Shown: positions 1 to 11,689 of the stretch, piece after piece | Position numbering within the stretch: the first letter of the stretch is position 1 | Layout of the letters: every line of letters starts with the position of its first letter | From: Termitomyces sp. T153 | Taxonomy: Eukaryota; Basidiomycota; Agaricomycetes; Agaricales; Lyophyllaceae | Length of the DNA stretch: 64,000 nucleotides | NCBI GenBank assembly: GCA_018296165.2 | Contig: JACKQL020000017.1 | Span: 806,001-870,000 of the forward strand | Direction of reading: 5' to 3' | Translations under genes and position numbers: made by a program | The notes under the pieces: model-generated | The model's database searches: none | Told to the model about the DNA's origin: nothing | The model's input: only the letters and a program-made list of their open reading frames with translations

Positions 1-52
1 GAATCACACGATAAATGCTCAGCCCTTAGAAGAAGGAACAAACAAGACTCAC

Positions 53-562
53 ATGAACCTATAACGAGGCCAACGATTCCTCCGGTGCTTAAGCCGTGTC
101 GAGTCATGTTGGAGGCATTTGTATTTGTTGCAGTTGGATCGGCAGATGTTTTACTACCATGGAGATTTGTCGATATAGTGGAAAGCGCAGTCGTTTGAGT
201 CGCAGTCAAATGATGTTCTCTTGTATCAGAAGCATCTGCACTGGCACTTGTGCTTGACCTGCACATTGAAGGTAAAACGAGCGGATTAAAGTAGCTTGAA
301 GTGCTCACAAGATCGAGGTAGCTTTTAGTCCTCTCGTAGTCGTTGTACAGACTTTGTTACGGCAAATAGTGCAAACACCATTTACACAACTCTCAGAGTC
401 TGAGTCTGAGTCTGAGTCCGAGTCCGAGTCCGAATCACCGTCATGCTGTCGGGGAACACTATTCAAAGGGGAAGAGATCTCAGAAGACGGTAGCATGAAG
501 TTTGTGAACGGAAACACACAGGAATGTTGCCACTCCGTGTGAATTGTGACCGATGATTCCAA
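53..562 (-). CDS. Ser/Thr-rich predicted single-pass membrane protein (partial)
   Basis: I do not recognise a family. Two exons can be read on the minus strand: about 562-309 and 258-53, joined by a 50-base intron (donor GTGAGC, acceptor TGCAG). A further donor GTGAGT at 52 suggests the gene continues past the left edge. The first exon carries a run of Asp-Ser pairs followed by a Cys-rich stretch with four Cys. The second is rich in Ser and Thr and ends in the start of a Gly/Ile/Val membrane segment (GGIVGLVIG). A Ser/Thr-rich stretch followed by one membrane helix is common in fungal cell-surface or sensor proteins, so an extracytoplasmic N-terminal part is an inference. The true start is unresolved: the frame is closed just upstream by a TAG that could be an acceptor (TTTTAG near 570). 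Function unknown. Confidence 0.4.
396..431. repeat. GAGTCY hexanucleotide microsatellite
   Basis: Six perfect-length copies of GAGTCT or GAGTCC in a row, followed by one degenerate copy. On the minus strand they encode the Asp-Ser run of the partial membrane protein. On the plus strand the same bases would encode Glu-Ser. Confidence 0.85.
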
Positions 563-1718
563 TAAGCAATACTAAAAGCCAGAGCTCTCGCCTCGAGGAA
601 GACATCGTGGAGGGAAACAAGATACTGCCAGATATCCTGGAGACAAATCACCCTTCACAAGATGACCTCTTTGAATCCGCAGTTCTCCCACGCATTTTTG
701 CAGAGAGTGGAGTGGAGACCGAACCATTAGCACTACTATTCGGAAGGCAGTGTCCAAAAGATGCCAAGGACATGTCGAACGTAAAAAAAGCGTGGGACGA
801 GTGTGGGGTTCCTGGATACAAGCCAAGGCTATGCGTCTCTTGTAAGTACTAAGTACATAGCCATGTCCAAGTCATGTTTGATGGATCAGACTTCGACGGT
901 CGGTCATGATAATTTGATATTTCAGAGACTGCTAAAGTTCACACGAGGACAAGTCTACCTGTAAGATGTGGATTCTAACGATCATTTTGAAGGTCGAAAC
1001 CTCACATGATTTTCTATCTCAACAAGTTGGATCTAGATACTCTGGTAGTTGGCTTTTCCAAGGATTCTTTTCACATCTTGGCACAGCATGGTTCTACACT
1101 TATACCCTTAGTAAGCTCCGACCGCAAGGGCTCCGGAACTGAGTTATTTTTATGGTCAATACTTACGCGCTCGCGTCAGGCGAGTCTCTTCTTTGTTGGT
1201 AATTGTAGATCATAAGACAGACACGTTGAACGGGAACCTACAGACGCGTGGCTTACATATACCTTATAACTATTAGTAGCATACTGTTTCGACTTCATTC
1301 AGCAGGCTGATCATACTCAAAGGGCTATAACTAATCTACATTTCTCTAAAATCCTAGCAACAGAAAAGAACTGAGTCAAGTACAAAGTACGACTCGAGCA
1401 GAAAACGTCGTGCCATCAAATAAATCATGCGGAACGACAATATGCATGTACGCATGGATGTATGTATGAATATGAATGGTGGTCTGGGTAGTCTGTACGA
1501 TCCGAACCGAAAACGGTCCACAGAAATTGAATCATGTGAATGGATATGGTGGAAGAGGCAGGGAGTCGGCGTGATGGATGATGTTGAGATAGATAACCAT
1601 AACTCATAGAAAGTAATGAGAAGAAAGTATGACAAACAGAGAAAGAATTGGAACAATGCGAGCAATGAATAAGTGAAAGCATGCATGGATAGAAATGAAC
1701 ATGTGCGTCAGGAATTGA
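563..1718. other. Region without a firm gene
   Basis: Short open frames exist on both strands, but none resolves into a convincing spliced protein. The 1,350-1,718 part is probably the 3' flank of CDC6, which ends at 1,719 on the minus strand. Confidence 0.4.
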
Positions 1719-3832
1719 TCAATCTTCCTGAGATCCCTCGAATCCGTTGGCGATGATGGCGGTTCTCTCTTTCTCGCGTTCGATGGCCTTGAGATCACGT
1801 GTAAGCCGGGAGTTCTCTCTCTCCCATATGGCTTTGACCTCTTCCTCCATAACGTCGAGCTCGGCAGCCATGATACCAAGGCCCCTCAGGACCTCGTCAG
1901 ACCTAATGCCGTTTGCGAGCTTCACGTCCCCTCCACCCCTGCTAGCACCGCCAAGTCTAGAGCCACCTACAAAAGAGGAAGAACGCCCAAAAGTACGCTT
2001 GCCTCCTGCGCCTGCAGTGGCGCTGGAAGCACCGGACACGAGGCCGATACCCTCCAGGACGCCGAGCAGGTCAGTGAACTCACTCCGCGATACAGGCTCA
2101 AAGATTCCACTGTCACTCCTTTCGAGCAGGGCACTGTAGTACGTATAGAGCTGGGTGGCCTCGAGCCCAACGCCATTCACGTTCGTTGTAGGGTTTGGGA
2201 GAACAGTAGAGCGTTTCATGGGTGAGGTTGGTGTCTTCTTGGGTGTTGAGGTTGTCACAGTATTGATGATAGGGAGGTTAGAGTCTAGGCGCTTGGATGC
2301 AAGCAGGATGCTAAGGAGTACGAGACGAGCTTGCAGGCCAAGACCATTGACCTTGGCCACTATCTCACTGTTGGTCGTCATAGTGGTGGTGGCCGTGACA
2401 GAGGCCGTAGCCTTGGTGCTCGGTGCCGAAGTAGACGACGGTGAGTAGGCCTTGAGTGCCGCAAGAATGTGTGGAGGCATCACTGTAGGTACCTGAGTGT
2501 TGAGAGGATTGTCCTCCTGAGTGGGGGAGGATGGTGCGGCAGCGGTAACTGCCAAGTCAATGGCACCCCTCAAGACTTCAAAGACACTCCTCACATCACC
2601 TGTCATAGCCGCAATCTTCTTTGTGAGGAGCATCAAGGTAGGAGCTGGTAAGAACTTTTTCGCGGCTGCAGCTGATTTTCCTTCATCGTCAGCATCGACA
2701 TAGAGAGGCTGAAGTCGAGTTTGAAGGATTTGCTGGAGTTGATTGGGTGTGTATGGAGCGAAGTGAAGTGTACAGACGTTGCTTGCAGCCGTGACTGATG
2801 ATGTAGAGGAAGAGGAAGAAGTGAGGGTATGTGTGTTGGCGATTCCGATAAGTCGGACGGTAGATGGAGTAGATCCGGGCAGCGAGAAGAGAGAAGCCAA
2901 TGATTGTGTTGTGGGTGTGATGTGATCGAGTTCATCGAGAACTAGAATACTGGAGGGCAATACCCGTTAGCTTCGCTGACATTCTAAAGTGTAGCAACTG
3001 ACCATTTATGATTGTGACGTGACAAAAGGACCTCGACAGCATCCCGTCCCTTCGCCTTCTTGGAACGTCCAGCCGATTTTGGTTTTCGTCCAACGTCAAG
3101 TTCTTCGATCAATCTTTCCCATAATATCTCAACACTCTCCAAGGCCATACAATTAATGAACACGACCTTCGCATCCGGGTTGATGTCCTGAAGCACAGAG
3201 TTTACGAGAGCAGTCTTGCCAGTCCCGGGCGAACCCGAGATGTAAAGGCAGGTAGCATCAGACGCCTTGTCAGGGTCGCATAGGAATGATGTGAGGAAAT
3301 TGAGAATAGTGGCACGTTCCGAATCGCGACCTGCAATTTGAGCAGTAGAACTGTCACAAGTAGAGCGCAAAAGAGCACGAGCACGAGAATGGAGAGGCAG
3401 AAGAAGACTCGGAGGAGTAGGAGGAGGAGTAGCGATAGCTAGCTTCGAAATCTCATTAGCAGGCGTGGCAAGCGATATAGAAGCATGGCGTTTGAGAGCT
3501 GTAATATATTCATGAGGTGGCTTCAAAGTATGCATTACTAAACACTGACTTGGCCTTGACCGAACAGGTGTGACGAGTTCTGTGATCATACGTCTGCGCG
3601 ACCTTGTGGTCCGCGATGTCAAGACCTCTATATTGTCAAGTTCAGAGCTGGGAGGCACATTTTCCTTGTTGGCGTCGCCGTCGACAGTAATCGACGCTGT
3701 GCGGACGCGTTTCGGATTTGGGGTTGATTCGGGGGTCTGCAGCTGCTGCTCGCAGACAGCGGGTAGAGACGGCTCCTGCGGGTGAGACCGCTTACCTAGG
3801 ACCGAGCTGCGTGTCACGCGTGTTGTTTGCAT
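1719..3832 (-). CDS. CDC6: Cdc6-type replication licensing AAA+ ATPase
   Basis: This is the origin-licensing ATPase that, with ORC and Cdt1, loads the MCM2-7 helicase in G1. The model has two exons, 3832-3003 and 2949-1719, with a 53-base intron (GTCAGT...CCAG) and a predicted product of 686 residues. I chose the ATG at 3832 because it starts a basic, disordered N-terminus typical of Cdc6; an upstream in-frame ATG at 3940 would add 36 unlikely residues. Walker A (GSPGTGKT, about residues 200-207) and Walker B (ILVLDELD, about 278-285, created across the splice) are intact. Sensor 1 (IGIANTHT) and a sensor-2-like GDVRSV follow, then a C-terminal region that should form the winged helix, here lengthened by Gly/Ser-rich sequence. 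The N-terminus contains S/TP sites (TPES, TPVRS) suited to CDK control. It is divergent from the Pro-rich gene at 4,464, and three MCB boxes lie in between. Confidence 0.9.
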
Positions 3833-3963
3833 GGCGAGTATGTCGTGGACCTCGATGAGCTCGGGGTGAAGGACGATGTGGACGATGTAGTCGACTTGGG
3901 ACAGCCCTGGATAGCGGAGTGTGAAATTATACATATGCATTTTCAGACTCCGCGCACATCAAA

Positions 3964-4027
3964 ACGCGTCAACGCGTTTTAATCACGTGTATCGTGATGC
4001 GTTCCCTGTTTGGCCCTCCCGACGCGT
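3964..4027. promoter_or_regulatory. Cluster of three MCB (ACGCGT) cell-cycle boxes
   Basis: ACGCGT occurs at 3964-3969, 3972-3977 and 4022-4027, about 130-195 bases upstream of the CDC6 ATG. ACGCGT is the MluI cell-cycle box bound by MBF, which activates G1/S genes in ascomycete yeasts. The position is seen directly; control of CDC6 (and perhaps of the divergent gene) by MBF is inference. Confidence 0.6.
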
Positions 4028-4365
4028 CGACGCAGCAGCCATCAACCCAAGTCTCTCCTACTTCTACAAAGCGAAATACAGCATCTGTACACGAAGTCTG
4101 AGACGATGAAGGTCTAAGCATTAGATTTGGCGGAAAATAGAGGCCAGAACACGGTGTTGGACCACTGACAGCTATATGACCTCAAAGCGCGTCGTCTCAA
4201 GTATTGCCATTACTTCCAGTATTGTTGGCTGAACTTCATATTTTTCATACAAACACCGTCTCTCATGGAGTCCTGCCCTGAAAGACAATGAAAAACGACC
4301 CTAAGCCCTACACCACCGGTGGCCGCTTCCACTGTTATCACAATGGCCCTCCTGCGGCGGCTGGA

Positions 4366-4372
4366 TATAAAA
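4366..4372 (+). promoter_or_regulatory. TATA box of the 4,464 gene
   Basis: TATAAAA lies 98 bases upstream of the ATG at 4464 in the intergenic region, in the right orientation for the Pro-rich protein gene. Confidence 0.55.
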
Positions 4373-4463
4373 GTCCTTTATCGTATAGTAAGACTCTCTC
4401 CTCACCGTTGATACCTATCCACTTCCTTTCTATTGGTGAACTCCAAGCTGTTCTTCAATCACT

Positions 4464-5891
4464 ATGGATAAATTCAAGAAAATCAAAACAAAGATTTTCA
4501 AGTAATGCAATCCCTCACCTGTATAATCTGATATTTTCTCATTACTGCGTAGGTCCAAGTCGTCCAAAGAGCAACCATTATCTGTGCCTCTGCGGTCATC
4601 GTCTGAAACTGAGGACTATATCCAAATCAAGCCCGGGCAACGCTATCCTGGTTGGCCCCAATTTGATGTCGATCCCGACGACTTTACCCGGCCTTATTTT
4701 CCGCGTCGCCCTTACGTGGAGAAGGATTACGTGGAAAAGAAAATTGTAGACCAATTCCCGGCTCCTCCTACCAGAATCCCAGAGAAGCCTCTTCCCTCCA
4801 TTGTTAAGCCCGCACCCAAACGGCCCAGTGTCCGTCCGCCAACGATGGATTTCTCTGACTTCGCCCCTGAGAAGCTACCTCCCAAACGGCCCAGTGAAAA
4901 GCTGCTGCCCAAACGGCCCAGTGAAAAGCCTCCTCCCAAACGGCCCAGTGTCCGCCCGCCAACTCTTGACTTCTCTTCCTTTCCGGACGATGCATTTTCC
5001 AAGCCACAACAATTGAAGGCCAAGGTCGACACCTTCGACGCTGCGGCGGCTGCCCGGAACGCTGCTAGGCTCCGCTCACGCCAGCGTACCCCTTCCAGCA
5101 TCGAGGGACAGACCCAGTCACTTAACGTTCGTCACCGCAACATATCTGCTTCCAACGCGCCTCCTCAGCCCCCCGGTCCGGCACAAACTCAGCCCCTCAA
5201 CGTTCGTCGCCGTAACGTATCTGTTTCCAACGCGCCTGCTCAGCCCCCCCGCCCGGCACAAACTCAGCCCCTCAACGTTCGTCGCCGTAACGTATCTGTT
5301 TCCAACACGCCTGCTCAGCCCTCAGGCGGGATGTACAATAACTACGCCGCGAGCCAATCGATGCGCAACATTGATCCTCGCGCAAATTACCGCGCCTGCC
5401 TCCCCAGCCAGCGCCAGGCGGGGGATGCCGTCACGTATACACCCTCTGACTCAAGCGGCAGTATATACAGCTGCTCCAGCGCAGCCCACTCTGCGTACAA
5501 TCTCTCTCCTAGCGCCCAATACCAAGTACCCAGTGTTCCCTCCAACTTTACTCCAGCCGTCCCTTCCCTCCCTTCGCAACAAACCCACGAAGTTGAAGGT
5601 GCCTCTGTAGGCCGTCGCAACGCGTCTTCTGCGTCCTCGCGCTCTGCCCATGCTATGCGTCGTCACGGCATGCTTCCTCCTCCCCCGGGATCTCAGCACC
5701 ACGAAATACTCCGCGTCTTGCGTGGCCCTCACGCGGTGAAGCTCCAGACTCCCCATGTACCTTCTATGACCAATGAATACATCAGTCTTCCCGTCAACGA
5801 CACAAAATCGAGCGCGGAGTGGGGCGCCAAGAGCTCCAGAGTTGCTGGTGGCGTCGCTACTGTTGCCGGGTATGGCCGCCAACGCTATTAG
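4464..5891 (+). CDS. Repetitive Pro/Arg/Ser-rich protein of unknown function
   Basis: Two exons, 4464-4501 and 4553-5891, are joined by a 51-base intron (GTAATG...GTAG), giving 458 residues. The short first exon encodes a lysine-rich start (MDKFKKIKTKIFK). The rest is low complexity: a KRPS-type repeat (about residues 106-155), three copies of a 25-residue repeat containing NVR(R/H)RN and QPP (about 203-275), then a Ser/Tyr/Pro-rich tail. No signal peptide, membrane segment or enzyme motif is visible, so an intrinsically disordered cytosolic or nuclear protein is likely. The start was chosen because splicing gives one uninterrupted frame beginning with a good ATG downstream of a TATA box. Confidence 0.75.
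5109..5327 (+). repeat. 75-bp in-frame tandem repeat
   Basis: Two full units (5109-5183, 5184-5258) and a partial third (from 5259) of a 75-base sequence encode 25-residue protein repeats. Units 2 and 3 are almost identical and unit 1 is more diverged, which points to recent duplication of the second unit. Confidence 0.85.
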
Positions 5892-6389
5892 GCTGCTTCT
5901 CGTCGTGTTCTCGTCGTGTTTTTTACCCCTCTTATTGGGTCTTTGTTCTTCCGGATATCCTTATCATCTCATCCACACTCCTTCATTCCTGTAAATCTTA
6001 TCACACCCATGCGCTTTTACGCCACGACTCACGTTCTTTACCATTCGTGTCTTGTTTTCTCTATGTTTTTCTGCTTCCTGTCCATCTGCCTCATCGTCAC
6101 TCCTTCCCAATGTTCCTCGTTGACACCCACACTCGTTTGCTCTCTTGCTTGGTTTCTGGTCTGCTCTCCGCTCACTTTTCTCCCCTGTCCACATCGCTCA
6201 TTCAACCCCGGCTCCCATCGCACCTACACTCCTTACTCATCCTCGTGGTTTGATACCAAAAATATAACACAGTCGCTGTATGAATGTCGTATGCAATAGT
6301 GTAGTGTAGTGTAGTTGTACAGTAGTATAATGTACGTAAGTAGATCAAAAATAAATATGTAGGCCGAATATAATATGTTCCCGCAAAAT
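5892..6389 (+). other. 3' flank of the Pro-rich protein gene
   Basis: A pyrimidine-rich stretch is followed by AT-rich sequence with a short GTAGT-type run near 6,300 and AATAAATATG near 6,348 that could serve polyadenylation. No gene is seen. Confidence 0.4.
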
Positions 6390-8230
6390 ACGGAATATTT
6401 TGGCCTTCAGGTTAATTGATCATTGTTGTCCAAATGTCAATCCTCGTTGCTATGCCAAATGGTATCAACATCTGCTATTGACTTTTAAACATTTGTCATT
6501 GACTTTCATGCAGAGTTTTGCAGGGTTTCAAGTGCTCCTCCCTCACTGCAAATGTCTCTGTGTTCCCCTATGTTCTTACAATCACTCACTCTCAGGTATA
6601 ATGGCATTGATTGGGGGTTGTACAGAATAAAGGGTTGTACAGAATAAAGATTACAGGGGATAGTAAACTAAGCTGTGTAAGGCAGAGGCAGTGCTGACGC
6701 TTACACAGCAGCAGCCATCAGATTTCTATGGCACTCTCAGGACTGTCCTCTTGGGGATTAGCAAATTTGATGTCAGATTCATTGGCAGGAGCCTGTGAGG
6801 CTGGGTAAATAGAAGATGAGGTAATAAAGAAGAATTGAGTTTACCTCAGGAGAAACTCAGAGATTGCCAAGCAGAGAACTGGTCTTCTCAATATTGGAAG
6901 GGCATAGGGCTTTGTCCAGGCATTCAAGCCATGTGGAAAGGGGGCAAAATGTCTGGAGGTCAATATCAAGGGAGTAAAGTTGCTGGGAAGCAAGATCAAC
7001 TGTCTCTTGATGTTTTTGGAGTTTAGTATGCAGTATCATACTATCTTCATCAAGAAGACAGTTTTTGAGTGTTGACACAGCAAAGCAAGCACAGCATCCT
7101 GCCAAGCTTGAAACTGGCTGAGGAAGGATCAGAAAGGAGAAGGAAGGGATCACGAAGTGCTCACTCAGTAAAGGGGTGACTTTGACCTTTTTTGGCTTGA
7201 GTTTGCCCTTAGGCTCTGCCTGTGAATGGGGCAAGAGAAGCATCAGTTGATCAAAACATTGTGTGAGGAATGCCACTTGGGAAGCTGAAACTTACATTAG
7301 CTTTCCATTTGGGGGAGCAAGCAGAAGTTAACTGAGCATCTCAATTTTGCAAATCTCACACTAACAGTGCTGTAGCTAAGCCAGGTCAGGAAAAAGGAGG
7401 CAATCAGATAAAAATAAAAATTCACCTCCTGTGGCTTGTGCTTGTACATCAGCAAATCAAAAGAAATGCTTGATCTCAGGGGTATCATCAGCAATGCAGT
7501 GGTTGAGAGGAAGGAGGATTTGGTTTAAAGCCTACACAAGCCTTTTCTACTCTGACAACCAGGGATAATCAGCTTCATTGGAGAAGCTATAAAACCAAAA
7601 GAAGAATGGAATACTTAAGATGGCACTACCAAACTTTGTATAAGTCAGATAGATGTAAAGTATAAGCTGTGTACCAAGTTTCATGACATTGCAAGCACTT
7701 TCATTGAAGATATTGCAGAAAGAGTGTAGATGTGTGACATTCCATGTTTTGGCCTCGATCAAGTTTCAAAGTCCACAAAATCACAATACATCAACATGTT
7801 TTGTTAAATTGGCTTGGCTTCATTTAAATTGTTGTAATGTGGATCCTGTTTTCACCCTCTCTTGCCCCTCCATGGCATGGAACAGCCAAAGAGCACCTCC
7901 CAGCCCTCCTTCCAAATGCAGCTGGATCACTCCTGAGGTTGAAAAGCTCATCCAGGAAGCATGTACACTGCTTGGTGCCCAAGAAAAGCCCAACATCTTC
8001 CGAGTCATTTAAGATATCAAGCAATAGACTGGTGTCACTCTTCTAACCATTGTGTTGACACTGAAATAAATCCCTACCCTACTACACAGAGATGATTAGT
8101 ATTGTGAATTTTGTACATAACATGTTCTTTCTAATCAGCAACATACTTAATGCACTAATCTCCGTATATTTTTTGTCAATTTTGACACCTGTGAAGATGA
8201 GGATAGTCAAGAATAAGGAATTTTGAGCTT
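6390..8230. mobile_element. CpG-poor island, probably a decayed transposon fragment
   Basis: CpG almost disappears here and TG/CA rises, unlike the genes on both sides, and the open frames are broken (for example 7276-6857 on the minus strand). I recognise no transposase or polymerase motif. The base composition matches the retroelement block right of 26 kb, so a silenced, methylated repeat is the likely explanation. Confidence 0.45.
6615..6648. repeat. 17-bp perfect tandem duplication
   Basis: GGGTTGTACAGAATAAA is present twice with no spacer. Confidence 0.9.
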
Positions 8231-8470
8231 AACACGTCATGGGCACCATCGAAACAGTGCCGAGGTAGAGATGTAATCGGCATTATGAGTCAGCGTGGCA
8301 ATTCGTGACAAAAGTTTTGAAACACTATGGTTTTGCGACCTGTACAACCGGCTTCCTTTCAACACAATCACCAGCATACCTTCTACCAAAGTGACACTGA
8401 GGCTAGGATATATATTATCACACCAACTTCAAAAGTCCGATTGATCAAATGTAAATATCTCATTATTCAT

Positions 8471-8493
8471 GGTTTCAAATTTTTTTTGAAACC
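8471..8493. repeat. 9-bp perfect inverted repeat with a T-rich loop
   Basis: GGTTTCAAA and its reverse complement flank five T residues. It lies between the CpG-poor island and the 3' end of the TAPT1-like gene. It could fold as a hairpin; no function is evident. Confidence 0.6.
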
Positions 8494-8514
8494 ACTATGG
8501 ACACGATAGTACAG

Positions 8515-8726
8515 TTTGATCTGTGCCACTACCTCGCACGTGCCCGTTCGAAAGTAGAAATTCAGAATACAGTATGCACGGTGATCGTATGAGTGTATCT
8601 CGAAGGGGAAACGCGTGCGCTAGATGGTAGGGGTTCAGTTCCAAGAAGTATGAGGACATGTGACCGCGTTCCGCTCTCCGTTCAGCGGACTTATATTTGA
8701 TCTGTACCACTACCTCGCACGTGCCC
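8515..8726. repeat. Direct repeat of 31 bp carrying CACGTG
   Basis: Positions 8515-8545 and 8696-8726 share 30 of 31 bases and both include a CACGTG palindrome (an E-box type site). The second copy is followed at once by another CACGTG. The pair lies just downstream of the TAPT1-like gene. Confidence 0.75.
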
Positions 8727-8817
8727 CTCACGTGCCCCTGACGCGTGGTCGCGATCCCACTAATCAGACTGTATCACTGGTGTTTTGGCTTATTCAGAAT
8801 GTTTATGATACCCAAAG

Positions 8818-11244
8818 CTACCAGATACGCTTGACCATAGTATATCTCGTTAGATCCTCCAGTGCCACGCGACCCTTCTTGATCTGCTGCCCAGGTTTGT
8901 TCTCCCCTATCTCCGCTGTCCGGGGTGCATCATCCTCTTCGTTGTCTATGAGGCTCTTTAGCTTCTTGTTATACACCTAAAAGACCATCATTCAAAATCG
9001 GCACATGAGCGAGAGTGTTGTAAAGAGAAGCTTACCCGTTCTTCCTTGCCTTCACCAATCGGATCACGACCCCAATTATTTACCACATCCACCGCTTCTC
9101 GCGCTTCCATACCTTCGCGCCGCTTTGAGGCATAACTGACGAGGTTGACGCCAAGGATGACCTTGATCACGAGAGAACTGATCCATAGGAGGGATCAACT
9201 CAAGCAGTGTGTAAACCCGTTGGAACGCACCAAATCCAAAACAGAAGGCCTATCGTTGCCCACGTCAGGTAATTGAGGATCTCCGCGTGATAGAGCGAGG
9301 GGTCTGCCCACAAGGACGAGAAGTTGTGATGTACAGCAAACATCAAGGAAATGGACTGGGATCCAATGATGATGAATATCACTGCCAGCGGTAAGGATGC
9401 GAAGCCCAGTCTGCGCGCGACTAGAGGAGATTGGTCTACGTAGGAATGCTGTATGTTGTCAATGGGCCTTGTCTAGCGGGTAGATAATGGGGAAGGGTAA
9501 TACCTTTCGTGCGCTCCTTCGTCCGACAGCGCTTGCAGTGGCCAAATCGCGACAAAGGACGTCAGCGTACCGCTCGTAGACTGATGGGCGAATGTGATTA
9601 AATTTTGTGATGAAAGCGTGCTTCAGCCAGTCGACGACCATTTCGGAAGCCATAACAGTTAGTACTGGCTAGAAGAAACTTCAGTCAGGCACGAAAAAGA
9701 TAATATGAAAGATGAGAGGACATACATATGAGATCGTCCACAGAACATTGTTTCCTCTAAACCATCCAAAGCTCTTCGGCAGATCAAACCCTTCCGATAG
9801 GTCAAATTCGGACCCGCTTAGCTCGATGAGGTTGCGGAAGGCGACGACACATAGCATAAGGGCCAATGTAAATCGTTCCACGATATCTGAGACTCAAATA
9901 TGAGATCGGAGAAACTAAAGAAGCAAACGACGGACCAGCACATGTAATTTGGAAGAGGTTGTCCTTCTCGAACTTTTTAAAGACACTTCCCTTGATCTCG
10001 ACAAATTGATTTGATACAAGTAATGTGAGGAGTGCATGGTCATACGAGTTGATGGCAACATTAAGAGAGATGAGTTGATATACCATGACGAGGGCATGAG
10101 TCACTAGATGTAACATTCAGACTGACAAAGCAGAAACGCAGCGGAACTACCGACCAATATACGCTGTTGCAAGGGCAAAGTAGAGGAATGGCCGAAACGT
10201 ATGACTAGTCATGGGCATCCTATGCGACAAAGGCTCTAATGTAGATCTCGAAAACAAACAGTCAAGGATGTCCTGTCCGATGGACGCACACAGTCGATCA
10301 CCAATCTGGACGTTCTTCCTTTAGGGACAGGCCGACTTCGAAGGTAGACAAGATCACACGTACTTCAAGTGCGTTGAAGATGACGTACAACTTGATCGTG
10401 TCTTGCCCGCGGATGGTATGATAAATTTTGCTTGCATCCGTCAGAGGGACTAGAATGAGGACAGAGATGACAAGCAATAGGGTACGCAGGATATCGGCCT
10501 TCTGGGAGGGTGGAAGCGGGGGAGGTTTGGATCGCAACATATTGGTCAAGAATCGGATGAAGGCGAACGTGAATCGTATTGGCTGGACTGTAAACGTGTA
10601 GAGGAAAGAGTCAAGGCATACGATGAAACCGAAGCCAATGATCTGAGAGATGATGAGGATGTATACCGAAAAACGAGCGTAGGTGCAAATACCTTTTCCA
10701 TAGCCAGTGGAATACTCAGAAAGTTACTAACGCGTTCCCACTTCATCTCCTGATGGGAATCGAAGTCTGTCGCGAGGAGCTCCTCCTGAAGATAGTCCCA
10801 TAGCGAGAAGGGAGTAATAGTAGGCTTTTGTTCCACCACCTCTGCAGCAGTAAGTTCTCCCTTCAGGGTCTCGGAATATGGTGGCTGGGCTAGTGAATCA
10901 TACGTTCGAGAGGGCAGAGGAGTTGATATTGGACTTGGTGGAAGTGAAGAGTAAACCAATGGTATCGGCTTCTCTTCTTCTTTGAAAAACATATGTCGAT
11001 GGGACGGTGCTGACATTATGGATTCTGATGGGTCTTCTGGTTCGGAGTCCTCTGCTGGACGATGAGATATGAATCCAAGGGAGGTGGCTGGAGGGCTAGT
11101 TCGGTTTTTTGCTCCATTGTCATTTGATGTCGCTGCTTGTGGCGCGTTACGACTCCATCCAGGCTTAGTTGGTGAAACTGAAGAGAAACGACGTCGCAAA
11201 GGTTTCCGATGACGACTGGACGCAGAAAGATTCGTTGGAGACAT
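8818..11244 (-). CDS. TAPT1/Emp65-family ER membrane protein
   Basis: Nine exons close in one frame of 664 residues: 11244-10693, 10642-10364, 10305-10155, 10103-9936, 9886-9726, 9668-9504, 9448-9231, 9177-9036 and 8976-8818, with introns of 49-59 bases. After a disordered N-terminus, the family signature begins near residue 146 (FSLWDYLQEELL, then KWERVSNFL). It runs through several hydrophobic segments: about 185-215, 227-250, 300-340, 385-405, 425-450, 500-525 and 545-580. The conserved core SKIYHTIRGQDTIKLYVIFN and IGDRLCASIGQD are present. In yeast Emp65 acts with Slp1 in ER protein quality control; animal TAPT1 is linked to cilia and secretion. The family assignment is firm and the exact role is inferred. 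The C-terminus is charged and probably cytosolic. Confidence 0.88.
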
Positions 11245-11689
11245 TAAAGATTACAAAAAGAGTAGAATGAGTCCTGAAATGGAGTTGAAAGGCCAGCAGA
11301 GTCCTGCATGTACTTCCTCCGCGTACATAAGAGGACAGGACATGATGTCGTGCATAGCGGTCGTGACGCGAGTATGTGTCAGCGGCCTGGGGGATCAACA
11401 GGACCAAATTGATCCTGCGCAGCTCCACAAGGATCGGAATCGTGGAAAGAAAATCGCGCCACGGTCTTTCGCGACAGAAACGAAGGAGAAGCAAAGCCTA
11501 GCTTAAAATTGAATTTTTTTGGGAGGAGCTGGACTTCATTTGCGTGTCAATCACGTGACTACAAGTACTCAAAGGCGATCCACGGATCCATGGTTGACGC
11601 TCCAAAAAAACGATCCATGGTTGTCCAAGGCTCTCTACTAAGTCCGAGTCCTTGCGGCATTTGCTACAGTATACAGGTCTCGTCTATGC
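11245..11689. other. Upstream region of the TAPT1-like gene
   Basis: Intergenic. I see short open frames but no gene. It contains a duplicated ATCCATGG near 11,585 and 11,614. Confidence 0.35.

Noticed and set aside
396..431. CRISPR-like array
   Set aside because: Uninterrupted hexanucleotide repeat without spacers, in a eukaryotic coding region.
553..852. Plus-strand 99-codon frame ending at a GTAAGT donor
   Set aside because: Joining to the best acceptor near 927 creates an immediate TAG, and no second exon follows. It may be chance on the strand opposite the partial membrane-protein gene.
4727..5101. Minus-strand frame opposite the Pro-rich gene
   Set aside because: It is the mirror of the KRPS repeats, with Gly/Leu/Arg-rich nonsense composition.
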